This document shows positions 38,368 to 47,253 of a stretch of DNA of 64,000 nt, one piece after another. The notes under the pieces were generated by a model. It was not told where the DNA came from. It searched no databases and saw only the letters and a list, made by a program, of their open reading frames with translations. Each line of letters starts with the position of its first letter. Position 1 is the stretch's first letter. Location: the NCBI RefSeq assembly GCF_900129275.1, contig NZ_FQUX01000001.1, positions 806,001 through 870,000 of the forward strand, read 5' to 3'. Source of the stretch: Arenibacter palladensis. GTDB taxonomy: Bacteria > Bacteroidota > Bacteroidia > Flavobacteriales > Flavobacteriaceae. A program made the position numbers and the translations under genes.

Positions 38368-39150
38368 TTAAATATCTAGGAGATTATCTAGGTGCCTAGC
38401 GGCATGCTCGTATCCGATCATATAGGCCTTGTCAATTCCCTTTTCGTCCAAGACCTTGATATATTCCAGATCTTTTGGTCGGAAAAGGATGTCCGTGGCA
38501 CATAACTTTTCCCTGCTGTTAGCATGTAGCATAAGCCTGTTAACGCGGTTGGCCAATTGGAGTGGACTTTTTAGGACCGTCTTTGCCATTTCTTTCATTC
38601 CGGAGGTGTAGCAGCCAATAATATAATCCACCTTGTTTGTTAGGGGTTCCAAGGGAAAATTGTTCATTATCCCGCCATCGGCATAGAGACGTCCATCAAT
38701 GGTGACGGGATTGAAAACTGGCGGCAGCGCTGCTGAGGCCAGCAATGGCCGTATCAGTTCACCAGAACTGAATACCTTAGGAACCCCGGATTGCAGGTCG
38801 GTAGCAGTAATGAACAGCTCTTTTTCCAATATATCGAAAGAATCCTTCCCAAAGTATTTCGAAAAAAAGAGATAATATTTTTCGGTATCGTACAGTCCTG
38901 GTGTCCTGATGGTAAAGAAATTGTATTTGAACAGCGGTGTTTCTTTAAAGAAGTCCAACATATTCAACTGACTTGTTCCATTGGCGTATAATGCCCCGAC
39001 AATAGCGCCAGCACTTACCCCTGAAATGATATCGGGGTAAATATCTCTTTCGTTAAGGGCCTTGATGATTCCTATATGCGCCATTCCCTTAAGCCCTCCT
39101 CCAGATAACACGAGGCCAATAGTCTTTTCCTTAAGTACCTGCAATTTCAT
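38368..39150 (-). CDS. patatin-like phospholipase
   Basis: The 260-residue protein has the oxyanion loop SGGGLKGMAHIG (residues 16-27), the nucleophile Ser46 in GVSAGAIVG and the catalytic aspartate in ADGGIMNNFP, the complete Ser-Asp dyad of patatins. No signal peptide is seen, so it acts in the cytoplasm or is exported by another route. It would hydrolyse acyl chains from lipids. It reads towards the lipoprotein gene and is probably a single-gene unit or co-transcribed with the short gene at 39201. Confidence 0.92.
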   Translation of the reverse strand: MKLQVLKEKTIGLVLSGGGLKGMAHIGIIKALNERDIYPDIISGVSAGAIVGALYANGTSQLNMLDFFKETPLFKYNFFTIRTPGLYDTEKYYLFFSKYFGKDSFDILEKELFITATDLQSGVPKVFSSGELIRPLLASAALPPVFNPVTIDGRLYADGGIMNNFPLEPLTNKVDYIIGCYTSGMKEMAKTVLKSPLQLANRVNRLMLHANSREKLCATDILFRPKDLEYIKVLDEKGIDKAYMIGYEHAARHLDNLLDI

Positions 39151-39200
39151 TATTCTATAATCAATTCATTCAAATTCCGTTTTAGGCCCTACAACATTGG

Positions 39201-39434
39201 TTAAGACTGGTAAATACCTCCAGATTCGATCAACTTCAACAACCGATTCTGATGTACGGTACGTGAAAATCGTTCCCCGTATCTATAGTGGACGCATTCC
39301 AAAAAAGTGTTGTTGTTGATGATACCCGTTAACGGATCTTTTTTCGATACATATCTTACAACCTCCATTTTTTGGGCATTATTGTCCCATTTAATCTTTA
39401 CCCAATCGCCGGGTTTGAATTTTTTAATTATCAT
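39201..39434 (-). CDS. small SH3-like protein (DUF2158/YodC-like)
   Basis: From the second ATG (MIIKKFKPGDWVKIKWDNNAQKMEVVRYV) the protein has 77 residues. The beginning resembles the short SH3-like YodC/DUF2158 proteins, which start with a GD-V--K--G---M-V pattern. The end, NNNTFLECVHYRYGERFSRTVHQNRLLKL, continues with strands. The function is unknown. It lies 50 bases upstream of the patatin gene on the same strand, so they may share a transcript. Confidence 0.6.
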   Translation of the reverse strand: MIIKKFKPGDWVKIKWDNNAQKMEVVRYVSKKDPLTGIINNNTFLECVHYRYGERFSRTVHQNRLLKLIESGGIYQS

Positions 39435-39898
39435 ACTCTTATAGTTTTTAAAGGTTAGGGTTTTAACAGGGAAGACGAGTGCGTTTTGGGCCACTTCCCC
39501 ACAATTTATCTTTTGAATTAGCCGGGAAGTTTATAGGCTTCTTATGCACTCTCATTATTGAGGCCATTGGCGATTGCCTCGCTTGCTGTACCCTTGTATT
39601 TTCCATAACCTTCCCAACTTTTTCGGCAATTCTCTAAACAATAGGTATAACGTTAACCAGATCATATATCGAGATATTAAAGTCTAAAGGGCGAACGAGA
39701 GGTGGCGCTTTACAAAAGTTTAAGGTCTAGGCCATGTAAATGGTCTTATCTAAATGCAACTTGCCATCGTTTGGGCAACTATCGGTAAAATCCTAATGGC
39801 ATATTGGTAGCATTAATGACTTTAGCTGCTTCGTTTATAGGCTCGTATTTCGCTAACCTTATATTTTGGGTTGCACATTATGGCGACTAAACCATTTT
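39435..39898. other. intergenic region without recognised features
   Basis: About 460 bases between the small SH3-like gene and the end of the first Hsp20 gene. I see no frame of useful length, clean hairpin, or CRP/FNR-type palindrome here. Confidence 0.5.
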
Positions 39899-40333
39899 CT
39901 AATTTACCTTAATGATCCTTTGGGTCGGTCGACCTTTTTTCTTGCCGATTTTTAGGGTCAACAGGCCATTTTTCATTTTTGCTTCCAATTGTTCTGGATC
40001 TACATTGTTGGGTAGGCTGAACGCCCTATAAAAAGAATTATGAACGAATTCTTGACGTACCCAGTTTCTGCCTTCTTCCTCAGTTTTATGTTCTAGCTGC
40101 GCGCTTATGGTCAGATAATTATCGACCACTTCAATATGCACATCTTTTTTTTCCAATCCGGGCAATGCTACGGAAAGCTCAAAGGCAACATTGTCGTCAC
40201 TTATGTTTGTAGAGGGTATCGTTACCAGTTCTTCGTCATCTTTTTTACGGTGCGGTAATAGCTTGTCCACAAAATTGTCCAAGAATGGTGGAAACTTGAT
40301 TGCCTTGCCCAATTCTTTGCCAAATATCTTCAT
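39899..40333 (-). CDS. small heat shock protein (Hsp20)
   Basis: From the ATG it has 144 residues. The alpha-crystallin domain covers about 45-140, with FELSVALPGLEKKDVHIEVVDNYLTISA and the C-terminal strand NGLLTLKIGKKK, and a C-terminal I-x-V-like anchor (RIIKV). Small heat shock proteins hold unfolding proteins in soluble complexes. It lies 73 bases behind the second Hsp20 gene on the same strand, so they are probably one operon. Confidence 0.9.
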   Translation of the reverse strand: MKIFGKELGKAIKFPPFLDNFVDKLLPHRKKDDEELVTIPSTNISDDNVAFELSVALPGLEKKDVHIEVVDNYLTISAQLEHKTEEEGRNWVRQEFVHNSFYRAFSLPNNVDPEQLEAKMKNGLLTLKIGKKKGRPTQRIIKVN

Positions 40334-40406
40334 ATTCACCAATTTTTTAGGTTCAACAGTAAATAGGGAAAAGGGGGCCGAATCTTCGGCCCGCCTTACC
40401 GCTAAT

Positions 40407-40886
40407 TCAAGAAATCTTTATACTTCTGGCTGGTTTTTGCTTGGCCTCTTCCTTTTTTGGAAGGTTAATGCTCAAAATCCCCTCGTCATATTTGGCCTTG
40501 ATCTTGCCTTCATCAACGGTTTCAGGTAGCGTAAAGCTTCTCTTGAAAGATGCGTACCCAAACTCCCTACGAGTATAGTTTTCCTCTTTCAGATCTTTTT
40601 GCTCCTCTGTTTCGGTTGAAATGGAGAGTACCTGATTGTCTAGGACAATGTTAAAATCGGATTTTTTGAGCCCTGGAACAGCCATTTCGACGAAATAGTC
40701 CTCAGCGGTCTCTTTTATGTTTACCATCGGAAGGCTCATGCCGGTGTTGAAGTTTTGAGAAAATACCGATGGCCATTCCCTATCAAAAAAATCATCGAAT
40801 AATGACCACATTGGGAGATTCGATTTCCTGTAGGGATTTGTTTTTGTCAAACCCCCATTGTTAGAAACTTTTGCTAAAGTGCTCAT
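40407..40886 (-). CDS. small heat shock protein (Hsp20)
   Basis: The 159-residue protein begins with the bacterial Hsp20 N-terminal pattern MWSLFDDFFDREWPSVF and has the crystallin core FVEMAVPGLKKSDFNIVLDNQVLSIS, ...YDEGILSINLPKKEEA and a final RSIKIS anchor. It is only distantly like its neighbour, so this is an old pair, not a fresh duplication. The 404-base gap upstream, shared with the divergent ECF-like sigma gene, holds several inverted repeats. Confidence 0.93.
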   Translation of the reverse strand: MSTLAKVSNNGGLTKTNPYRKSNLPMWSLFDDFFDREWPSVFSQNFNTGMSLPMVNIKETAEDYFVEMAVPGLKKSDFNIVLDNQVLSISTETEEQKDLKEENYTRREFGYASFKRSFTLPETVDEGKIKAKYDEGILSINLPKKEEAKQKPARSIKIS

Positions 40887-41031
40887 AATAATAAAGATTT
40901 AAGTTAAACAATATTTTCACCTTTTATCGAACAATAAAAATGCCAAAATCAATTGCTTAAAAAGTAACGGCAAAATTTTAAAATCTTTTTAAGAAAATCA
41001 TGTCGAACAACCCAAGCAGCGTCGGTTTTAA

Positions 41032-41107
41032 AATGTCAAAATGACATTCTGAATGACATTTTTTATTACCTAAAGCGTTAAAGCACTGACACTTATAGTG
41101 TTTATGT
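41032..41107. promoter_or_regulatory. operator-like repeat cluster between hsp20 and the sigma-like gene
   Basis: AATGTCA-AAA-TGACATT (41032-41048) is a perfect inverted repeat, followed at 41053-41061 by another AATGACATT-like half, then ACACT-TAT-AGTGT (41089-41101) and a TGTCA half-site nearby. Repeated TGTCA/TGACA halves in the gap of two divergent genes look like binding sites for a repressor or activator. The factor is unknown. Confidence 0.45.
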
Positions 41108-41290
41108 CATTGGATAAAATTGCTTTTTCCATAACCATTGGAATTCTCAATGAACCTTATTAAAGATTTGGTTTTGGAACAGTATTTGAATATCGTAATG
41201 TGGTTATCCATTATCCAAATCCTTTTTGGATAATGATGTATTGCCCAAGACAATTTTCTGAATATTGTTGAATATTAAAGTTTTGATGTC

Positions 41291-42073
41291 ATGGAAAATA
41301 TAGATGATACACAAGGTGCCCAAAGGGGTCTGCATGGACTTGCGGCCTTATACTTTAAGGAATTGATACGTTTGAAGGAGGACGAAGATCGAGAAGCGTT
41401 CAACAAGTTGGTGCAGACCATACTACCAGATGTGGAAGGCTATATTGCAAACCGTCTTAGTACTTCGGTTAGGAATGGTTATATTCCAAAGGGAAAGTAC
41501 AAAGTAGAGGAATTTGTCAATGCACTTTATCTTCAGGCATTTGAGCGAATCTCCGAAATAGAGGATGAAAGAGATCTACCGTTCTGGCTTTTCCAAAAGG
41601 CGGACGAACTGCTGCAAGAAACCATAGTCGAAGAGGAATACAATACGCGTTTCCTTGATGACATAGAAAAATTTTCAAATACCGAATGGATTCAAATGCA
41701 AGAGGATTACAGCGTGGACAGAGAAGGAGAGCGGACCTTATTGGAGGAGTTTAACGACCCGTCCTATCCGAAATATGATTACCAATTGGCAGATGTTTTT
41801 ATCGAAGACCCAGAAGACGAATGGATCGAAAAGCTTAATGAGGAACTGGGCGGGGACCAAATGCACAAACATATCGATATGGTACTGCACCGCTTTCCTG
41901 CTCCTATGAAATCTATTTACGATCTGGCCGTAAACCAACGGTTTTCGGTTCAGGAAATTTCGAAGATTAAAGGTATTTCCGTTGAAGAGGTAGAATCATA
42001 TTTGGTACGGACACGAAAACACCTACTTACCAGTTTTAAGGGTAGATATCCACAAAAGAACGTGCAATCCTAA
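41291..42073 (+). CDS. divergent ECF-like sigma factor
   Basis: The 260-residue protein ends with a convincing sigma region 4 helix-turn-helix (VLHRFPAPMKSIYDLAVNQRFSVQEISKIKGISVEEVESYLVRTRKHL). The N-terminal 100 residues look like region 2 (AALYFKELIRLKEDEDREAFNKLVQTILPDVEGYI, VEEFVNALYLQAFERI). Between them lies an acidic insert of about 80 residues, unusually long for the family. No anti-sigma gene is adjacent. It faces the hsp20 operon across the repeat cluster and might control it or itself. Confidence 0.7.
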   Translation: MENIDDTQGAQRGLHGLAALYFKELIRLKEDEDREAFNKLVQTILPDVEGYIANRLSTSVRNGYIPKGKYKVEEFVNALYLQAFERISEIEDERDLPFWLFQKADELLQETIVEEEYNTRFLDDIEKFSNTEWIQMQEDYSVDREGERTLLEEFNDPSYPKYDYQLADVFIEDPEDEWIEKLNEELGGDQMHKHIDMVLHRFPAPMKSIYDLAVNQRFSVQEISKIKGISVEEVESYLVRTRKHLLTSFKGRYPQKNVQS

Positions 42074-42090
42074 AAAGGAAATGTTGCTGG

Positions 42091-42208
42091 AAGCTTAGGA
42101 TTATTTATTGCCACACGCCCTTAAATACCCCTGTCCAAATATGATCTAACTATTTTAGATGATAATGGTTAAAAACAGGAACTAGAGGATATCTATGGTT
42201 ATCGGTAG
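42091..42208 (+). pseudogene. relic of an L,D-transpeptidase 3' end
   Basis: The stretch matches the last 35-40 codons of the gene at 36486: it reads HTPLNTPVQI, then after a frameshift and an internal stop DLTILDDNG-KQELEDIYGYR and a stop, against HAPLNTAVQIRYDLDILDENGEIQKLKDIYNYQ in the intact gene. No upstream part of the gene remains. It is a decayed second copy. Confidence 0.8.
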
Positions 42209-42290
42209 CTTTCCCAAATTATTGGTAAATTACTATTTCTAGTTGTAGGCTCTTCATACTTTTTTTAGTTTGCACTTCAAACAATGTATT

Positions 42291-42866
42291 ATGGGTGAAT
42301 TACAAGATTTCCAAAAGTTGGTTATAGCCAATGCCTCTCAGGCAAAAGGACTATCTAAAGGGGAAATAGCTCCTGATTTTACGTTACTTAATGCCATAGG
42401 TAAAAAAGTATCACTATCTGAAGCCTTAAAATCAGGTATTGTAATCTTAAAATTCTATCGCGGCGAATGGTGCCCCATCTGTAATTTGGATCTTCGGGAA
42501 ATTCAGAATCACTTGCCAGAAATAAAGTCTTTAGGTGCCACCTTATTGGCTATTAGCCCTCAAAGGCCGGATGATGCACTTACGGCCACGCAAAAAAACG
42601 AACTGGAATTTGAGGTGCTTAGTGATGCGGATCAGGAAGTGATAAAGGCATATAACCTTCAGTTTGATCCAGGGGAGGATTATCACCAACGTCGAGATTT
42701 AACCCTTTTAAATGGAGGGGGTTTAAAAACCTTACCAGTTCCAGCTACTTTCATAGTCAATACTAACCAGATCATTGAGGCAGCCCATGTTGAGGCCAAT
42801 TATACCGAAAGGATGGGCCCAAAGGAAATAATCAAGGTTATTGAAAAGATGGTTAATAAGATGTAA
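42291..42866 (+). CDS. peroxiredoxin-like (AhpC/TSA) thiol reductase
   Basis: From the ATG of MGELQDFQKL it has 191 residues. The thioredoxin fold carries a CxxC (Cys61-Pro-Ile-Cys64) in FYRGEWCPICNLDL, after PDFTLLNAIGKKVSLSEAL. The CPIC motif and AISPQRPDD place it among peroxiredoxin-like/TSA proteins that reduce peroxides or disulphides. There is no signal peptide. A partial second copy of its 3' end lies at 53013. Confidence 0.85.
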   Translation: MGELQDFQKLVIANASQAKGLSKGEIAPDFTLLNAIGKKVSLSEALKSGIVILKFYRGEWCPICNLDLREIQNHLPEIKSLGATLLAISPQRPDDALTATQKNELEFEVLSDADQEVIKAYNLQFDPGEDYHQRRDLTLLNGGGLKTLPVPATFIVNTNQIIEAAHVEANYTERMGPKEIIKVIEKMVNKM

Positions 42867-43056
42867 AAACCTAGGTATTGTACTATGGAAGGCTTCCATA
42901 CCAAAATTATACATATACACCCTGTCTTGAGTATTAGTTTCTCCTATCTTCCTAATTTGTTCCATAATTTTTCCCAGAAAGTCCAGGAGTGGAGTTTACT
43001 AGGTTGGTTGTAGGTTTCTGGTAGGTACATTTTGGTCTTGGAATTTTTCAATTCAC

Positions 43057-45768
43057 TTAGTAGTCTTCCGCTTCAACAGAATAATTTTTTTCTAGGTATC
43101 CAATGCGGCCATCCTCGGAAATTGCCTCTACAACAATTATATAATCCCCTGCAATGTCCCCATTGTAAAAACTAGCAGAAACTTTACCATCTTGATCGGT
43201 CTTTATACTTGGAGACCAATGGATCAATGATCTTAAATCGGGTTTTTGATTATCCTCAGCCGGTCTGTCATATTTCGGGGCATAGAATTCCTTCTCAGGG
43301 GAGAATATTTCAATAGTAGATTCCATTGTACCCGGTGCAGGACTATCGGTAACATGAATGCCCACTCCTCCTTTGGTATAGACAGAAATAATATGGCCTA
43401 AAGTAGGAGCTTCCAAGGGATCTGTCTCAGGAAAAACTGTCAGATATTGTTTTACAAAAAATTTGGCGTATTTTATAATTTCCACACTCTCCACGATACC
43501 AGGTGGCATTTGGGGAACAAACTCATATTCCTCTTTAGTGAGTAATTTGCCGTCTACCACCAACAAGGTCGGTTCTCCTCGGCCTCCTATAACGTGGGCC
43601 AGCATAAAGCCATCGGAAAATTGCTCTATTGTTAACTGGTGCCCATATTCGAACATAAGGATACTGTACAGCCCGTAGGACCATTTCCTTTCTTTGGAAC
43701 GTATGACGTCCCCTTCTATGACCACATCAGGTTCCCCGAATTGTTTATAGGCCTTTTGCCGTTCAGGGGTCAATCGATAGCCCTCTACCACCACCTCGTC
43801 CAATTGGGTTACGCCATACAGGGAGTCAAATATCGCCTCCGTTTTTTGCCGCTCCTTCTGGGCCTTTACCACGGCCCGAGCTACAGAATCTACTTCTTCT
43901 ACAGAAATGGTAGGTTCATATTCCACTTTTGGACTATTAGGGGTATCCATAAAAATGGTGTAGTTGGATTTTTTGCCCTCTTGGTCCTTGCTATTGAGCA
44001 ATATCTTCATCCGTTTTCCATAGGCGTCGTCCAATAAAAAATGAAACCTTCCCATACTATCTGTTCTTTGGGTATAAAAGGTAGGCGCCTTGCCGAAGGT
44101 GACCAAGGAGATATCGGCATTTCTAACAAGTTCTCTTTTTGGAAAGCCCGAGCGCACTGTACCCTTAACTGCAAGTGCGGGTTGGGGCCAATAGAACTTT
44201 GCGCCCTTTCGCTTTGCTGGATATTTGTAACGGCGCCACCCTTGGGTTAACAGAAGGGCGTCAAGGTTGTTATAACGACTGCGGCTATCTTCCCTGAAGT
44301 AATAATCGGGTTCTTCCACTTCTCCCCTTAGTTCAGAAGTCAATAAAAAATTGGAGCGAATGGTTTCTCCCTTCCCCTGATGCCAATGTTCCTTGTTTAT
44401 GGCCAAAATGGATAGATCGGTGGTTGTTGGTGCCGAACCTTTTCCAGAAACCTCAATATCTAGTTTGGTTGATTCCTTCCGTCCATAATGTTTTTTGTCC
44501 GTAGACAGGGAAATATCCAATCGATCGTGTTCGGATTCGTTAAAGTACAAGCGTTCCGCTACAGGAATCCGTTCTTCGTCCATTAGGGTAAAGACTATGA
44601 TTCCCTCGGGCAATTTGCTAGACGGCAAGTGGTAAGACAAGCGGCCTTCCCGTAAGGGCCCCTCCATTAAATAATAATCCGTTCCCCTGCAACTGGCCTT
44701 TATGAATACGTGGTCGTTCAAATAATTGGATTCCACTTGGATACGGATCTTATCCTTGGCCCTGCTCACAGATAGGATGCTCCCCTTGGACACTACTTTG
44801 GGCAAGGGATAGGTTACCTCTGTTACTAGGCTGTCCGAATAGACAATTTTTGCACTATAGGTGGAAGTGCTATCGGCCTCCACAAAGAAAAAACCCATAC
44901 CCAAATGGTTGCTCCTAAAAGTGGCTACCTTTCGGCTTTTGGCATCCAATATCTCGCCCTGGACCATCTTTCCCTTTCCGTCCAAACTTACGGCTTTAAA
45001 ACCGATTTTGTTACGGAATCCATGGATGATGTCACCACTTTCCGGAAAGAACTGCAGATCTATTGGAGGTGTGTTTATAACTAATGTTTTGGTATGGTGA
45101 AGACCTTGTCCAGTGTCCAAAGTGAGGGTAATCCAATCCAATTTTTCCTGAATTTCGTAATCCAATGGAAATAGATTGTGACCCTTTCTGTTAACCTTGA
45201 TTGTATCTTTTCCCTTGCCCCAATTCAGGTATACCTGAACCTGCCGTTCATTTTCACTCCCTATTATTTGTGGCCTAAGCTCGGCTGTTAATGTCCAACG
45301 ACCATGTTCTTTTTCCACTACGGACAGGCTCTCGATAGGGGCCTTATCATTGTTTTGGGTTGGAGCATATAGATCAACATAGGCCTTGAACATGAAATCA
45401 TCGCCGAAATTACTGTTCCATTGGGTATAGGCGCGGATCAAATAGCGCCCTTGTGGCATATTCTTGTTGAGTTCAAAAGAACCCTTGCCAATACCTTGGG
45501 TAAGTTTCACTAATCTATGTGCCATAATCTGTTCATTGGGTCCTATTAGGTCAACATAGAGTAACCGACTTAGGTTGGATGGAATATGGTTTTCCGAGTC
45601 GGTTACAATGGCCTTGAACCAAATGTTCTGGTCCATGGCATAGGCATTGGAATGGAGTTGAAGGTATATTTTTTCAGCTACCGATAAATCAATTGCCTTA
45701 TTATTTTCTTGGGAAAAAATAGGGGGGAATAGTAAAATGAAGAAGATTAATTTATATCCAATTTTCAT
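43057..45768 (-). CDS. macroglobulin-like protein with a TonB plug-like domain
   Basis: The 903-residue protein has a signal peptide (to about residue 20). Residues 20-400 look like macroglobulin MG domains (VAEKIYLQLHSNAYAMDQNIWFKAIV, NMPQGRYLIRAYTQWN). A carboxypeptidase-like beta domain follows (about 530-600), and then a stretch like the TonB receptor plug (ERQKAYKQFGEPDVVIEGDVI, IGGRGEPTLLVVDGKLL). The end has another Ig-like domain (DGKVSASFYNGDIAGDYIIVVEAI). No barrel is present, so it is a periplasmic or surface protein, not a receptor. Its role is unknown. Confidence 0.75.
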   Translation of the reverse strand: MKIGYKLIFFILLFPPIFSQENNKAIDLSVAEKIYLQLHSNAYAMDQNIWFKAIVTDSENHIPSNLSRLLYVDLIGPNEQIMAHRLVKLTQGIGKGSFELNKNMPQGRYLIRAYTQWNSNFGDDFMFKAYVDLYAPTQNNDKAPIESLSVVEKEHGRWTLTAELRPQIIGSENERQVQVYLNWGKGKDTIKVNRKGHNLFPLDYEIQEKLDWITLTLDTGQGLHHTKTLVINTPPIDLQFFPESGDIIHGFRNKIGFKAVSLDGKGKMVQGEILDAKSRKVATFRSNHLGMGFFFVEADSTSTYSAKIVYSDSLVTEVTYPLPKVVSKGSILSVSRAKDKIRIQVESNYLNDHVFIKASCRGTDYYLMEGPLREGRLSYHLPSSKLPEGIIVFTLMDEERIPVAERLYFNESEHDRLDISLSTDKKHYGRKESTKLDIEVSGKGSAPTTTDLSILAINKEHWHQGKGETIRSNFLLTSELRGEVEEPDYYFREDSRSRYNNLDALLLTQGWRRYKYPAKRKGAKFYWPQPALAVKGTVRSGFPKRELVRNADISLVTFGKAPTFYTQRTDSMGRFHFLLDDAYGKRMKILLNSKDQEGKKSNYTIFMDTPNSPKVEYEPTISVEEVDSVARAVVKAQKERQKTEAIFDSLYGVTQLDEVVVEGYRLTPERQKAYKQFGEPDVVIEGDVIRSKERKWSYGLYSILMFEYGHQLTIEQFSDGFMLAHVIGGRGEPTLLVVDGKLLTKEEYEFVPQMPPGIVESVEIIKYAKFFVKQYLTVFPETDPLEAPTLGHIISVYTKGGVGIHVTDSPAPGTMESTIEIFSPEKEFYAPKYDRPAEDNQKPDLRSLIHWSPSIKTDQDGKVSASFYNGDIAGDYIIVVEAISEDGRIGYLEKNYSVEAEDY

Positions 45769-45933
45769 TATGAGTAACTGATTTTATAAAATGTATTCCA
45801 GTAATTCTGAAATACAATTTAACAATTTTGAAAGCAATATCTTATAAAGTATATAAAACCAAATAGTTACCATAAATAAATATCGAGAATGTTTATGATC
45901 TTCTTATGTTGTCCTTAGTACTTAGGCAAATAA

Positions 45934-45963
45934 AAAAAGTTTCAAAAGTTAAAAACTTTTGAA
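45934..45963 (-). terminator. terminator-like hairpin beyond the tRNA fragment
   Basis: Perfect nine-base arms (45941-45949 and 45955-45963) are followed on the minus strand by a run of T. It stands just beyond the 3' end of the tRNA-Ala fragment, where a terminator of a complete tRNA gene would stand. Confidence 0.65.
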
Positions 45964-45978
45964 GCTTCGTGTTTATTG

Positions 45979-46016
<38 letters not shown>

Positions 46017-46161
46017 CCCAATCAAAAGCCTCTCCAGATTTCCCAAGCGTCCCAAGATTATAAAATTATCCATTTGTTTCTTTTTTAGAGTTAAAGAATG
46101 AACAAAAGCGCTTTTGTCTTGCTAGCAATGTAATTGGGATAAGTGTATAAAATTAGCAAAA

Positions 46162-46347
46162 ATGGAAGAAGTAAAATCAGAATTTTTATTCACAAAATAC
46201 TGTAAAACAACAACTTATGTTAAAAAAATGCAAATTGAACCAAATAATATTTGGATAGTTTCATTAGGTTTCAAAACGATTCAAATGATACTATTTGATT
46301 TTTGTAAAAATAGAAGGATTTTGAGTTATAAACGATTGAAAATTTAA
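46162..46347 (+). CDS. possible small hypothetical protein
   Basis: A 61-residue frame (MEEVKSEFLFTKYCKTTTYVKKMQIEPNNIWIVSLGF...) starts with ATG after an A-rich leader and is rich in lysine and isoleucine. I recognise no family. It lies just inside the tRNA fragment boundary and may be the remains of a larger gene or chance. Confidence 0.3.
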   Translation: MEEVKSEFLFTKYCKTTTYVKKMQIEPNNIWIVSLGFKTIQMILFDFCKNRRILSYKRLKI

Positions 46348-46376
46348 TTATCAAGAAAATAAGAGTTGTTAAAAGG

Positions 46377-46414
46377 CAAATGACCCATTTGGATTATTCC
46401 AAATTGGTCATTTG
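46377..46414 (-). terminator. long hairpin beyond the lytR-like gene
   Basis: Sixteen-base arms (46377-46392 and 46399-46414) pair with one mismatch around a six-base loop. On the minus strand CCTTTTAAC follows, a weak T run. It is about 110 bases past the response regulator stop and probably ends that operon. Confidence 0.5.
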
Positions 46415-46527
46415 TTTAAGTTGGGATTAATTAAAATGTAAAAAGCTTGTCTTCCGGAAATAGTTTCATGGTATTGTCCCAACAAAAGTTCTTTTAGGTG
46501 CACTTATCCTTTTAAGTATTCCCAAAA

Positions 46528-47253
46528 TCATTCGCCCAATAAATTGTGCCGATCAATTAGTTTAAGGAATTCGTCCCGTTTATTTTTGCTTACTACGGCA
46601 GTATGATCTTTCAATTTTACCATATTACCATCAATACTTTCTATATGATTGATATTGACAATGTGCGAGCGATGTATCCTGTGAAAATTGGCAGGAAGTA
46701 GTTCTTCTAATTTACTCATTGACTGCAACGTCATAATTTTACGATTATGAACGGTAATTAGCTGTACATAGGGACCTTGACCATTGATGACAATTATGTC
46801 CTTAAAGGCGACGCTGATGATTTTACTGTTGGCTTTAATAAATAGTTTGTCCGTAGGCTGAGGTTGTGATGTAGTTAAGGGATAAATCACTTTTGGACCT
46901 TTTAAGGAAATGACTTTGATGACCGCTTTATAAAACCGATCAAAATCTATTGGTTTTAATAAATAGTCTACAACATCGAGTTCATAGCTCTGAACTGCAT
47001 ACTCGGAATAAGCAGTAGTAAGTATGGCAGCTGGCCTGTTGGGTAAGATTTTCAGAAAATCAAGACCTGAAACATCGGGCATTTGTATATCGAGAAACAA
47101 AATATCTATATTATCATTTTTAATATAGTTGAGCGCTTGCAGTGCAGAACTACAGGAAGCCACCAATTCCAACTCCGGAACTTTACCAACATAATCCGAA
47201 AGAATTTTTCGCGCGATATGTTCATCATCGATAATTAGACATTTTATTTTCAT
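46528..47253 (-). CDS. LytTR-family response regulator
   Basis: The 241-residue protein has an N-terminal receiver domain with acidic pocket DD at residues 9-10, phosphorylation site Asp55 (ILFLDIQMPD) and the conserved lysine in DYLLKPIDF. A C-terminal LytTR DNA-binding domain follows (about 135-235, with FHRIHRSHIVNINHIESI). Its start overlaps the stop of the kinase gene by four bases (ATGA), so they are made together. Likely targets are the divergent envelope genes from 48500, which is inference from position. Confidence 0.95.
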   Translation of the reverse strand: MKIKCLIIDDEHIARKILSDYVGKVPELELVASCSSALQALNYIKNDNIDILFLDIQMPDVSGLDFLKILPNRPAAILTTAYSEYAVQSYELDVVDYLLKPIDFDRFYKAVIKVISLKGPKVIYPLTTSQPQPTDKLFIKANSKIISVAFKDIIVINGQGPYVQLITVHNRKIMTLQSMSKLEELLPANFHRIHRSHIVNINHIESIDGNMVKLKDHTAVVSKNKRDEFLKLIDRHNLLGE

